Positions 30,672-39,092 of a stretch of 64,000 nucleotides of DNA are shown in pieces. The number at the start of each line of letters is the position of its first letter. Positions within the stretch are counted from its first letter, which is position 1. The stretch comes from Acinetobacter haemolyticus (lineage in GTDB: Bacteria > Pseudomonadota > Gammaproteobacteria > Pseudomonadales > Moraxellaceae). A program made the translations under genes and the position numbers. The notes beneath the pieces were generated by a model. That model was not told the DNA's origin. It saw nothing but the letters and a program-made list of their open reading frames with translations, and ran no database searches. The stretch lies in NCBI RefSeq assembly GCF_900406815.1, contig NZ_OVCN01000005.1, positions 1 through 64,000 on the forward strand. The letters run 5' to 3'.

Positions 30672-32711
30672 CTAACGTTTCAATAAAGCTTTTAAATTGG
30701 CGAGATATTGCTGTGCCTGCTCTTTTGGATCGACATTCGGAGCAAGTTTCTTTTTGCGCCCATGCCATTCCAAATCATCTTGTGGTAATTCATCCAGGAA
30801 ACGACTTGGTGTCATTTGACGCATTTGACCACCATTCTTACGTTGCTCAGCCAAAGTCAAGGTTAAGCCTTGGCGAGCACGAGTAATCCCCACATACATC
30901 AAACGACGTTCTTCCTCGATGGTTTCTGATGCAATCGAGTTCTTATGCGGTAAAAGCTCTTCTTCTAAACCGATCATATAAACATACGGAAATTCCAAAC
31001 CTTTTGCTGCATGGAGCGTCAATAAGTTGACCTTATCCGTATCTTCCTCTTCCTGCTGTTGCTCCAACATATCGAGCAGCACCAGTTTACGAATCACACT
31101 CTCAATGTTCTTCTCATCTACATCATCAGTACGATTAATCAAATTTTGAATACTGGTATAGAGACTTTCAATATTGTCGATTTTGGTTTTTTCTTGTGCA
31201 GGGGTTGCCGCCTGCTCACGAACATAATCAATATAGCCCGCTTCATTGATCATCTGACGAACTTTAGGAACAGGCTCATCATCATCGAGAAGTTCACGGG
31301 TGAAAGTTGCAATAAAATCAGCAAACTCGTGTAATTGTGTTGCCGCTTTCTTTGGTAAGACCATCGATAAACGCTGATCTGATGAAGCCGTTAACAACGA
31401 TAAAGTATTTTCTTGCGCAAATAATCCCAGCTTTTCTAAAGTGACAGGACCAATTGCACGTTTTGGTGTATTAATGATACGTAAAAATGCACTATCGTCC
31501 TCAGGGTTAATGATTAAGCGTAAATAGCTCATCACATCTTTAATTTCAGCTCGAGCAAAGAATGACTGACCACCAGACAATTTATATGGGATCTGCATTT
31601 GACGTAGTTGTGTTTCTAATACACGTGCTTGGAAATTACCACGATACAAAATTGCGTAGTCTTTCCAGTTTTTGCCATTCATCAACTTATGCGTGATCAA
31701 ATCTTTCACAACGCGTTCAGCTTCATCATCATCATTTAAACAAGTGATGACACGAATATTTTCGCCATGCCCTTTGTCACTCCATAACTTTTTATCAAAG
31801 ATATGAGGGTTGTTTTCGATTACAGCATTCGCCGCTTTTAAAATTCGACTGGTAGAACGATAGTTTTGTTCAAGCTTAATCACTTTTAAATTATGGAAGT
31901 CATCTTTCAATAACGCCATATTTTCAGGTTTTGCGCCACGCCATGCATAAATAGATTGGTCATCATCACCCACCGCCGTGAACTGCCCCATGACACCGAC
32001 TAAAAGTTTCACTAAGGTATATTGGGCAGTATTGGTATCTTGATACTCATCGACCAGTAAGTAACGAACACGATTCTGCCATTTATCACGAACTTCGGCA
32101 TTTTCCTGAAGCAAGCGCGTTGGCATCACGATCAAATCATCGAAATCAACAGCATTGTATGCACGTAGATTACGTTCATATAATTGATACAGATGCGCAA
32201 GCTGTACATCTTCTACAGTTTCACAAGTTGAATGTGCTTGCTCTGGCAAGATCAGATCATTTTTCCAATCTGAAATTTTCTTCATGGCCTTCGCAATCAA
32301 TTCTTTACTTTCTGCACCAGACATATTGTCTCGTTGCATCAAGTCCATCAAAATACGTTTACAGTCATCTGCATCTAAAATAGAAAAATTAGCTTTAAGT
32401 GGTAAGTTTTTTAATTCTAAACGTAATAAATTCAAGCCAAAGGTATGAAAGGTTGAAACTGATAATCCTTTGGCTTCTTCACGCGACAGTAGTTTACCCA
32501 CACGTTCTTTCATTTCACGTGCAGCTTTATTGGTAAAGGTCATCGCTGTAATTCGATAAGCAGGGATTCCACACTGTTGCACTAAAAAAGCAATTTTGCG
32601 TGTAATCACTGAAGTTTTACCCGAACCTGCACCTGCAAGCACCAACAATGGCCCCTGAACATACTTCATGGCTTCAAGTTGTTTGTCATTCAATTGACTG
32701 GCAGATGACAT
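30672..32711 (-). CDS. rep: ATP-dependent DNA helicase Rep
   Basis: Rep is a 3'-5' superfamily 1 helicase that restarts stalled forks and removes proteins from DNA. The 679-residue protein has motif I GAGSGKTSV, TFTNKAAREMKER, DEYQDTN (motif II), GDDDQSIYAWRGA (III), EQNYRSTSRIL (IV), LLTLHAAKGLEFPYV (V) and EERRLMYVGITRARQGL (VI). The ATG at 32711 follows a GAGAGGA site and gives the family's N-terminus. The length favours Rep over UvrD. Confidence 0.95.
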   Translation of the reverse strand: MSSASQLNDKQLEAMKYVQGPLLVLAGAGSGKTSVITRKIAFLVQQCGIPAYRITAMTFTNKAAREMKERVGKLLSREEAKGLSVSTFHTFGLNLLRLELKNLPLKANFSILDADDCKRILMDLMQRDNMSGAESKELIAKAMKKISDWKNDLILPEQAHSTCETVEDVQLAHLYQLYERNLRAYNAVDFDDLIVMPTRLLQENAEVRDKWQNRVRYLLVDEYQDTNTAQYTLVKLLVGVMGQFTAVGDDDQSIYAWRGAKPENMALLKDDFHNLKVIKLEQNYRSTSRILKAANAVIENNPHIFDKKLWSDKGHGENIRVITCLNDDDEAERVVKDLITHKLMNGKNWKDYAILYRGNFQARVLETQLRQMQIPYKLSGGQSFFARAEIKDVMSYLRLIINPEDDSAFLRIINTPKRAIGPVTLEKLGLFAQENTLSLLTASSDQRLSMVLPKKAATQLHEFADFIATFTRELLDDDEPVPKVRQMINEAGYIDYVREQAATPAQEKTKIDNIESLYTSIQNLINRTDDVDEKNIESVIRKLVLLDMLEQQQEEEDTDKVNLLTLHAAKGLEFPYVYMIGLEEELLPHKNSIASETIEEERRLMYVGITRARQGLTLTLAEQRKNGGQMRQMTPSRFLDELPQDDLEWHGRKKKLAPNVDPKEQAQQYLANLKALLKR

Positions 32712-32870
32712 CTTGTAATTCCTCTCTCGTTTCCGAGCCTGATTTTCCGAGCACAATTATAGACATCTCTTTTTTATAATCCCAATAATAAATCTTGGGA
32801 TATGTATAAATTATGATGATTCATCCAATTGAAGCGCCGCAGCTTGTCGTCGGTATTTTTTCACATAAAA

Positions 32871-32895
32871 AAACCACCCGAAGGTGGTTTTAAAT
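32871..32895. terminator. Terminator after the OmpA-type lipoprotein
   Basis: An 8-bp perfect stem AAACCACC/GGTGGTTT with a CGAA tetraloop is flanked by an A-run, which becomes a T-run on the minus strand. It follows the lipoprotein stop codon. Confidence 0.85.
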
Positions 32896-32908
32896 TAGTC
32901 AAAACTAA

Positions 32909-33562
32909 TTATTGTTTTGCATAGATGCTGATTTCAACACGACGGTTTTGTTCACGACCAGCAGCAGTACTGTTGTCTGCGATTGGGTTTGATGAACCAT
33001 AACCTTGTGCATCAATACGATTTGAAGCAATACCTTTACCAGCTAAGTAGTTCTTAACTGATTGAGCACGTGCTTGTGACAAAGGAATGTTAATTGAGTC
33101 ATTACCTGTATTGTCTGTATAACCAGTCACCAAAATCGCGCTTTGGTTATCTTCACCTAAAACTTGAGCGACTTTGTTTAAAGTTGCATAGAAGTTAGGC
33201 TTGATGTTTGATTTATTTGTATCAAATGTAATGCTACCAGGCATAATCAATTGAACAGAACCATCTGGATTACGGCCAACATCTACACCAGTACCTTGCA
33301 TTTGTTGACGAAGTTTTTTCTCTTTATTGTCAAGATATAAACCGCCAGCACCACCAAGCACCGCACCAATTGCCGCAGCACGGTTATTTTGCTTACTTGT
33401 GTTTGCATTTCCTTTAGAAACGCCATAACCTGCACCAGCACCAATCAATGCGCCTAAAGCAGCTTTATCATATTCTACGCCGCCAATATTATTACCTGTA
33501 GTTTGGCAACCAGAAAGAACCAATCCAGCCCCTACGAGTGTTGAAATCATTAATGCACGCAT
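32909..33562 (-). CDS. OmpA-family outer-membrane lipoprotein (YiaD-like)
   Basis: This 217-residue lipoprotein has a signal peptide ending in the lipobox LSGC (Cys19). A glycine-zipper region (about 30-85, with GALIGAGAGYGVSKG and GAVLGGAGGLYLDN) follows, then a C-terminal OmpA domain. The peptidoglycan-binding signature is complete: VTGYTDNTGND, LSQARAQSVKNYL and REQNRRVEI. It should anchor the outer membrane to peptidoglycan. It is a single gene closed by a terminator. Confidence 0.92.
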   Translation of the reverse strand: MRALMISTLVGAGLVLSGCQTTGNNIGGVEYDKAALGALIGAGAGYGVSKGNANTSKQNNRAAAIGAVLGGAGGLYLDNKEKKLRQQMQGTGVDVGRNPDGSVQLIMPGSITFDTNKSNIKPNFYATLNKVAQVLGEDNQSAILVTGYTDNTGNDSINIPLSQARAQSVKNYLAGKGIASNRIDAQGYGSSNPIADNSTAAGREQNRRVEISIYAKQ

Positions 33563-33954
33563 TGCGTAGCTCCTGTCTATGTATTTTGTTGTCTCGGTGA
33601 ATTATGAATGAAAAAATTACAGCGCACCATTGATATTTTGTTAATAATAAACGGTTTATTTATATTTTTGTAATACTTTGATGCATTTTACTTGCATAAA
33701 GCACCACATTTTCTCCATTGTTATTCTCTTGTGCTTATTTATAAATGCTATCAAATCGCTTCGATGTAATTGTATAACTTATGATGTATTCATATTTCAG
33801 TCTTATCCCCCTGATGGATACTTGCCTAACCCAACTAAACCAAAGAAAGATATAAAAATTGTCACTTCGTCAAATATACGGTTGTATTTCAATTTCTGTT
33901 GTTTATAGTTGGAACATCTTCTTTTCAAAAACAGCTGCACTCAAGGTTCGATTT
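33563..33954. other. Gene-free 392-bp divergent intergenic region
   Basis: The region lies between the OmpA-type lipoprotein and the acyltransferase gene and must hold both promoters. I find no convincing -35/-10 pair, no strong hairpin and no ORF with coding character. A 76-codon open frame at 33678-33908 has no ribosome site and a random composition. Confidence 0.6.
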
Positions 33955-34887
33955 ATGTCTACCGCAAATAACAAAGCATCCTTATTGCAAAAAATCGGTA
34001 AGGGATTAACTGTTAGTTCTGTCATCACCGGAAGTACGTTTTTGCATGGCCCACCCGTGCTTGCTCTAGGTTTGACTAAATTATTTAAAAAATCAGCAAA
34101 AGTAGATGAAACCAATATCCAACTTGCCAATAGCTGGATTGGTATAAACAATCAACTCATTGAGCGTGTACTACCCAACCTAAAGTGGGACATCAGCATC
34201 GATGAAAAGCTTGATCTTAACCTACAAGGTCGTTATTTGATGATGTGTAATCATCAAAGTTGGGTAGATACCACTGTAAATCAGTATTTTGGTTTAAATC
34301 GTATGCCACTTACACGTTTTTTTACCAAGTGGGAGCTGATTTTTATCCCTTTCGTCGGTCAGGCCTTTAAAATTCTAGGCTTCCCGATGATGAAACGTCA
34401 CACCAAAGAACAAATCGCAAAAAATCCTGAACTTAAATCAAGAGATATGCTTGAGGCGCGTAAGGCGTGTGAACAACTGTTAAGTCAACCATTTACTTTG
34501 CTCAACTATTTAGAAGGTACACGTTTTACACCTGAAAAACATGCTCAACAGCAGTCACCTTATAAAAATCTTCTGAAACCTAAAGCAGGTGGTTTAGCGT
34601 TAGCGTTAAATATTTTAGGTGATAAAATTGATGCCTTTGTTGATATGACCATTGTTTATCCTGATGGCGCACCAGAATATAGTGATTTTTGGTTAGGTGG
34701 TGTTTCCCAAATTGTGGTAGATATCCGAAAAATTGAGATCCCAGACTGGGTGCTTGGTGGGGATTATGAAGATGATCTTCAATACCGTGAACGCTTCCAA
34801 AAATGGGTTGATCAAATCTGGACTGAAAAAGATCAACTAATTAGTGAAATAAAAGCAAAATACGCCACAGCTCCACAGGTAGAGTAA
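33955..34887 (+). CDS. PlsC-type acyltransferase, YihG-like
   Basis: This 310-residue inner-membrane acyltransferase has the HX4D motif NHQSWVDT at about residue 97, the second motif FTKWELIFIPFVGQAFKILGFPMMKR, and the glycerolipid-binding EGTRFTPEKH. YihG members acylate lysophospholipids. An N-terminal hydrophobic stretch (VITGSTFLHGPPVLALGL) anchors it. The ATG at 33955 follows an AAGG site; an upstream extension lacks family character. The voltage-sensor-like gene follows after 4 bp. Confidence 0.85.
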   Translation: MSTANNKASLLQKIGKGLTVSSVITGSTFLHGPPVLALGLTKLFKKSAKVDETNIQLANSWIGINNQLIERVLPNLKWDISIDEKLDLNLQGRYLMMCNHQSWVDTTVNQYFGLNRMPLTRFFTKWELIFIPFVGQAFKILGFPMMKRHTKEQIAKNPELKSRDMLEARKACEQLLSQPFTLLNYLEGTRFTPEKHAQQQSPYKNLLKPKAGGLALALNILGDKIDAFVDMTIVYPDGAPEYSDFWLGGVSQIVVDIRKIEIPDWVLGGDYEDDLQYRERFQKWVDQIWTEKDQLISEIKAKYATAPQVE

Positions 34888-34891
34888 CAAG

Positions 34892-35950
34892 ATGGTTCAG
34901 CAGAATACGAAACCCAAGTCTAAATACCACCGTGTCGATCAAAATAGTTGGGCTTTTCGTCTTTTTTTGATCTATGACATCTTTATGGTGTTTATTATTG
35001 TGTTCAACTTATTCTGCTTAGGTATGAACCTGTTTCTGATGAGTTCATTGGGAGAGTGGTTATTTCAACAAATCCACCTTCCCAATGTTCTTGAATTCTA
35101 CCGAAGCTATCTGCACCCTTGGGTAATTACCACCGAAGCATGGTTTATTATTTTCCTCATCGCTGAATTAGTGGTTCGCTGGATTGTTGCTATTATCTAT
35201 AAACATCATGCACGCTGGTGGTGGTTTCCATTCATACATTTTTATGAAATCTTGGCGATTATTCCATTTCTACGTTTTTTACGATTATTTCGTGCAGGAA
35301 TTATTGCCTATCGTTTATATGAAATGGGTTATCAAGTCATTCCAGAAAAAATACAGCGTACACTTTTATTTTACTATCGTGTCGTCATGGAGGAGCTATC
35401 TGATCGAGTGGTACTGACCGTTCTTGATGGTGTAAAACATGAGTTAAAAACCAATAACAATCATCAAAACACCATTCACAACCTCGTCGATCATCACCGA
35501 CAGCTCTTTGTCACCACCCTTTCTTCTTTACTACAAGAGTCACTTGCAACAGCATTGCAACAGCAGCAACCTGTGATTACGAAGAAAGTAGGCAAAATTG
35601 TCAATCAAGCCATTGAAGATACGCCAGAGTTGACTCAGTTGTTAAGGCTCATCCCAATCGTTGGCGGTCGTATAGAGCAACAAATCCAAAGTATAGGTCA
35701 ACGTTTAGGTGAGAACATCACTGAGGGTTTAATTGAACCTTTCACTGCTGGTTCCATACAAAAACCTAATGAAAACTTCCAATTGATTGCTAAAAAGGTC
35801 AGCGAGATTAATATTGATAACCAACATTTAGAAGCATTGGTAAAGTCGGTAGTTTTTGAAAGTATCGATGCAATACAAAAACAAGTTCAAGTAAAGCAAT
35901 GGCAAGAAATGCTCTCTGAAAATGATCAATTGCACAAAAAAGCGGAATGA
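34892..35950 (+). CDS. Membrane protein with voltage-sensor-like helices, no pore
   Basis: This 352-residue protein has four N-terminal hydrophobic helices (about residues 22-52, 84-110, 112-128 and the following amphipathic one). The last reads IIPFLRFLRLFRAGIIAYRL, with arginines every third residue like the S4 of voltage sensors. Acidic residues occur in the preceding helices (IAELVVR, FYEILAI). No pore helix pair or selectivity filter follows; instead there is a soluble helical region of about 200 residues. It is likely co-expressed with the YihG-like gene. The function is unknown. Confidence 0.65.
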   Translation: MVQQNTKPKSKYHRVDQNSWAFRLFLIYDIFMVFIIVFNLFCLGMNLFLMSSLGEWLFQQIHLPNVLEFYRSYLHPWVITTEAWFIIFLIAELVVRWIVAIIYKHHARWWWFPFIHFYEILAIIPFLRFLRLFRAGIIAYRLYEMGYQVIPEKIQRTLLFYYRVVMEELSDRVVLTVLDGVKHELKTNNNHQNTIHNLVDHHRQLFVTTLSSLLQESLATALQQQQPVITKKVGKIVNQAIEDTPELTQLLRLIPIVGGRIEQQIQSIGQRLGENITEGLIEPFTAGSIQKPNENFQLIAKKVSEINIDNQHLEALVKSVVFESIDAIQKQVQVKQWQEMLSENDQLHKKAE

Positions 35951-36056
35951 TTACAAGAAAATTTACTAATCACGCTAGAGAATTGATGTAATTTGTTCTA
36001 GCATTTGCTTTTATTTATAACACACTAGAGTGCTTAAAAGCCCTGAAGGATACATT

Positions 36057-36776
36057 ATGGCTGATATACGGATTACGGGCAGAATGGTGAATTTTAGTCG
36101 ATTGGTATTCGACACAAATGACCACAATGCAATCCGACAGCAATTAACAAGCACATTAAATGAAGGTTCCTATTTAGGAACTTTAGTCATTATAGACAGT
36201 ACTGTTGAACAAGAGCTGATTGCACTGATTCAACTGCTGATCGATCTTGGCTTACAACCTATGGCGGTCATTGATGGGATTTTAGGTGACGAAGCACGCG
36301 CCATCCAATTCCCAGTTCTACCTGCTGACCAGCCTTTACAGCGTATCAAAGCATCAAAAGAGCAAGTCATTGCTCACCAAGCCAAAGATGCATCGGATAA
36401 CGCTGCAATACAAACACCACAAAAAAATACAGCTAGCGCGCAAATCACCTCTTATCATGATGAAATTTTACGTACTGGACAATGTTTGGTACAAGATCAA
36501 GGCGATATTATCTTAAATGCAGGTATGAACAGTGGCTCAGAAGTGATTGCATCTGGAAATATTCACATTTATGGTAATGCTCGTGGTAGAGTCATTGCTG
36601 GTGCAGGTGGACATACGTCAGCACGCATTTTTTGCAATTCGCTTGAAGCAGAATTGGTTTCTATTGCAGGGACCTATTGTGTGGCAGATGATATTCCTAA
36701 AGATATGATTCGAAAGCCAGTACATATTTATTTAAATAACAAGCAAGAACTTGAATTCGAAGCCTTGCAGTTTTAA
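36057..36776 (+). CDS. minC: Septum site-determining protein MinC
   Basis: MinC inhibits FtsZ polymerisation away from mid-cell. The 239-residue protein has the N-terminal FtsZ-binding domain, a linker (about 100-135, rich in Lys, Ala and Gln) and the C-terminal beta-helix domain, where [35 protein letters not shown] gives the repeated turns and MinD contact face. The ATG at 36057 has an AAGGA site 6 bases upstream. It is first in minCDE. Confidence 0.95.
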   Translation: MADIRITGRMVNFSRLVFDTNDHNAIRQQLTSTLNEGSYLGTLVIIDSTVEQELIALIQLLIDLGLQPMAVIDGILGDEARAIQFPVLPADQPLQRIKASKEQVIAHQAKDASDNAAIQTPQKNTASAQITSYHDEILRTGQCLVQDQGDIILNAGMNSGSEVIASGNIHIYGNARGRVIAGAGGHTSARIFCNSLEAELVSIAGTYCVADDIPKDMIRKPVHIYLNNKQELEFEALQF

Positions 36777-36835
36777 TTTATAAACACCAAAAAAGCCCTT
36801 TCAGGGGTGTATGACCATAAATAGGAGTGGATTCG

Positions 36836-37648
36836 GTGGCCAAAATTGTTGTCGTAACGTCAGGCAAAGGTGGTGTAGGTAAAACTACAACAAGCGCATC
36901 TTTTGCAACAGGTTTAGCCCTACGTGGTCATAAAACTGTTGTGATTGATTTCGATGTAGGTCTACGTAATCTTGATTTGATCATGGGCTGCGAACGCCGC
37001 GTAGTTTATGATTTTGTAAATGTCATTAATAATGAAGCTCGCTTGCAACAAGCGCTCATCCGTGACAAAGAAATTGAAAATTTATATATTCTGCCTGCTT
37101 CACAAACACGTGATAAAGATGCTTTAAGTGATGAAGGTGTTGCGCGTGTGATCGATGAGTTGTCACAAGAGTTTGATTACATTATCTGTGACTCACCTGC
37201 TGGTATTGAGCGTGGTGCAATTTTAGCGATGTATCATGCGGATGAAGCAATCATCGTAACCAATCCTGAGATTTCATCGGTTCGTGACTCGGATCGTATT
37301 ATTGGTATGCTGGATAGCAAAACCAAAAAAGTTGAACAAAACGAAGGGCGAATCCGTAAGCATTTGTGTATTACCCGCTTTAACCCTGAACGTGCCGATA
37401 GACAAGAAATGTTGACAATTGATGACATTTCCAAAGATATCCTACGTGTACCAACATTAGGTGTCATTCCAGAATGCCCAAGCGTACTTCAAGCATCAAA
37501 TGAAGGTAAACCTGTTATTCTTTATTCAGAAGAAAAAGCGGGACAAGCGTATGATGATTTAGTGGCACGTTTCCTAGGTGAGGAACGCCCTTATCGACAC
37601 ATTGAAGTACAGCCAAAAGGTTGGTTAGCTAGACTATTTGGAGCGTAA
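36836..37648 (+). CDS. minD: Septum site-determining ATPase MinD
   Basis: MinD is the membrane-cycling ATPase that recruits MinC and is released by MinE. The 270-residue protein starts at GTG 36836, giving the family start (M)AKIVVVTSGKGGVGKTT with the deviant Walker A Lys; the AGGAG site lies 8 bases upstream. DFDVGLRNLDLIMGCERR, CDSPAGIERGA and the C-terminal amphipathic membrane helix GWLARLFGA are present. Its TAA overlaps an ATG at the minE start. Confidence 0.97.
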   Translation: MAKIVVVTSGKGGVGKTTTSASFATGLALRGHKTVVIDFDVGLRNLDLIMGCERRVVYDFVNVINNEARLQQALIRDKEIENLYILPASQTRDKDALSDEGVARVIDELSQEFDYIICDSPAGIERGAILAMYHADEAIIVTNPEISSVRDSDRIIGMLDSKTKKVEQNEGRIRKHLCITRFNPERADRQEMLTIDDISKDILRVPTLGVIPECPSVLQASNEGKPVILYSEEKAGQAYDDLVARFLGEERPYRHIEVQPKGWLARLFGA

Positions 37649-37650
37649 TG

Positions 37651-37923
37651 ATGGCAGGATTCTGGAGTAAATTATTTAGTAGTGATGAAAAACCATCAAG
37701 TGCGCAAACTGCTAAAGACCGTTTAAAGGTAATCGTTGCATCTGAACAAGGTTTAGGTCGTCGTTTAAGCCAAGACAAAATCGACCAAATGAAAAAAGAA
37801 ATCATGCAAGTCGTAAGTCGCTATGTGCGTGGTGTTGACGAACAGCATATTCAAATGCAAGTTCGTTCAGAAGCAAACATCGAAATGTTAGAAATGAATA
37901 TCAATTTACCTGAAGATCGATAG
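37651..37923 (+). CDS. minE: Cell division topological specificity factor MinE
   Basis: MinE stimulates MinD ATPase and makes the Min system oscillate. The 90-residue protein has the N-terminal membrane-targeting AGFWSKLFSS, the MinD-binding helix TAKDRLKVIVASEQG and the C-terminal dimerisation beta-alpha domain. The minD stop and start region reads TAATGATGG. Either ATG could serve; the second gives the common MAGFW start. Confidence 0.95.
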   Translation: MAGFWSKLFSSDEKPSSAQTAKDRLKVIVASEQGLGRRLSQDKIDQMKKEIMQVVSRYVRGVDEQHIQMQVRSEANIEMLEMNINLPEDR

Positions 37924-37950
37924 AAGTTTTTTCATTAGCGATTTTTTTCA

Positions 37951-37990
37951 AATAAAGGCAAAATACACTTCGTTTTTGCCTTTATTATTT
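37951..37990 (+). terminator. Terminator of minCDE
   Basis: A 13-bp stem AATAAAGGCAAAA/TTTTGCCTTTATT (37951-37963 with 37974-37986) with a 10-base loop follows minE by 27 bp. Confidence 0.7.
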
Positions 37991-38009
37991 TAAAACTGAG
38001 GAGATTGAT

Positions 38010-38297
38010 ATGGCATTATCACAGCCAGCAACTTTCAATGAAGAATGGTCAGATGAGCGTGTTTTTGCCTACCTTAACCAACTTCCTCCAACGGGTGTAA
38101 ATGCTGACTTTCATGTGCTTTATCATGCATTCAAACATATGCGTCCAAATGATTATGAGCGTTTGATTATCAAGTTTCTAGCTGATGGTCGTGATCTGAA
38201 TGCTACTAATCCTGAAGGACAACGCATTCATGATGTGATTGCTCAATTTCCTCGCCAAAAAGATGGATTTCTTGAAGTTTTAGCAAAATTTGCTTAA
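38010..38297 (+). CDS. PA4642-like small conserved protein
   Basis: This 95-residue cytoplasmic protein has no membrane segment. It resembles the PA4642 family of gammaproteobacteria: an acidic start (EEWSDERVFAYLNQLPP), a helix HVLYHAFKHMRPNDYERLIIKFLADGRDLNATNPEGQ and a final amphipathic helix. The second half looks ankyrin-like in spacing. A GAGGAG ribosome site precedes the ATG. The role is unknown, and a terminator on each side makes it a single-gene unit. Confidence 0.75.
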   Translation: MALSQPATFNEEWSDERVFAYLNQLPPTGVNADFHVLYHAFKHMRPNDYERLIIKFLADGRDLNATNPEGQRIHDVIAQFPRQKDGFLEVLAKFA

Positions 38298-38300
38298 AAA

Positions 38301-38330
38301 AAATGCCTGCATCATGCAGGCATTTTTTTA
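38301..38330. terminator. Terminator between the PA4642-like gene and the LysE gene
   Basis: A perfect 12-bp stem AAATGCCTGCAT/ATGCAGGCATTT is followed by TTTT, with an A-run on the left. It serves the converging genes on both sides. Confidence 0.9.
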
Positions 38331-38336
38331 TTGGAA

Positions 38337-38954
38337 CTATCGACTTCCAATCAAGTAGACACCCAACAGAGTGAAAATTCCACCTGACACTCCATCAATC
38401 CATTTGGCAAAGTTTTGATAAGCGGTACGAAATGCAGGTAATGAAAAAACAAAAGCAACCAACATAAACCACAATACTGTCTCAACTGAAACGATGATAA
38501 AAAGCAGCGAATGATGTTGATCAAAGAGTGGATTAGTTAAGAATAAAGAAAATACACTACCAAAATAAATAATGGCTTTCGGATTTGAGAGGTTGGTCAA
38601 CAAACCTTTCATAAAAAATAGATAAGGTGATTGCGGTAAGGTAATTGGATTTATTGTTTGATTATTTTTAGAGAAAGCAGAACGCAGCATCTGATAGCCA
38701 AGCCAACATAAATATAGACCACCTGCGATCAAGAGACCTTGTTTCAACCAAGCCATTTTTTCAAAGATGATATTCAGCCCCATCAGTGCGAGAAGAGACC
38801 ATAACATTGCGCCGATACAAATGCCCAATACCACCAACACCGCCTCTTTGCGAGAACGGCTAATTGCGGTTTGTGAAACCAAAAAGAAATCGGGTCCAGG
38901 GGTAATTAATGCACAAAAATGAATAAAAATTAGTGTACTTAATGCAACTAACAC
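38337..38954 (-). CDS. LysE/RhtB-family amino-acid exporter
   Basis: This 205-residue protein has six hydrophobic helices and the family entry motif ALITPGPDFFLVSQTAISRSRKEAV, followed by GICIGAMLWSLLALMGL and the central GLLTNLSNPKAIIYFGSVF. Members export lysine, threonine, homoserine or related compounds by proton exchange. The substrate is not readable. It is a single gene with terminators at the 3' end and upstream. Confidence 0.9.
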   Translation of the reverse strand: MLVALSTLIFIHFCALITPGPDFFLVSQTAISRSRKEAVLVVLGICIGAMLWSLLALMGLNIIFEKMAWLKQGLLIAGGLYLCWLGYQMLRSAFSKNNQTINPITLPQSPYLFFMKGLLTNLSNPKAIIYFGSVFSLFLTNPLFDQHHSLLFIIVSVETVLWFMLVAFVFSLPAFRTAYQNFAKWIDGVSGGIFTLLGVYLIGSR

Positions 38955-39038
38955 GGCTCACCTCAAAGTTGAGATTTTAAAGACCAAGCTTAAATAAAAA
39001 ATGTGATTTTTACCATATAAAAATAAAGAAATATAAAA

Positions 39039-39066
39039 AAGAAAGCCTCAAAATTGAGGCTTTCTT
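39039..39066 (-). terminator. Terminator after ftsK
   Basis: A 13-bp perfect stem AAGAAAGCCTCAA/TTGAGGCTTTCTT with a 2-base gap lies 27 bp past the ftsK stop codon, with a T-rich stretch on the minus strand. Confidence 0.85.
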
Positions 39067-39092
39067 AGTGGATTATTATCGTTAATATTAAA

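Noticed and set aside
33678..33908. 76-codon open frame in the gap before the YihG-like gene
   Set aside because: There is no ribosome site, the composition is low-complexity, and it overlaps the probable promoter and the leader of the real gene.
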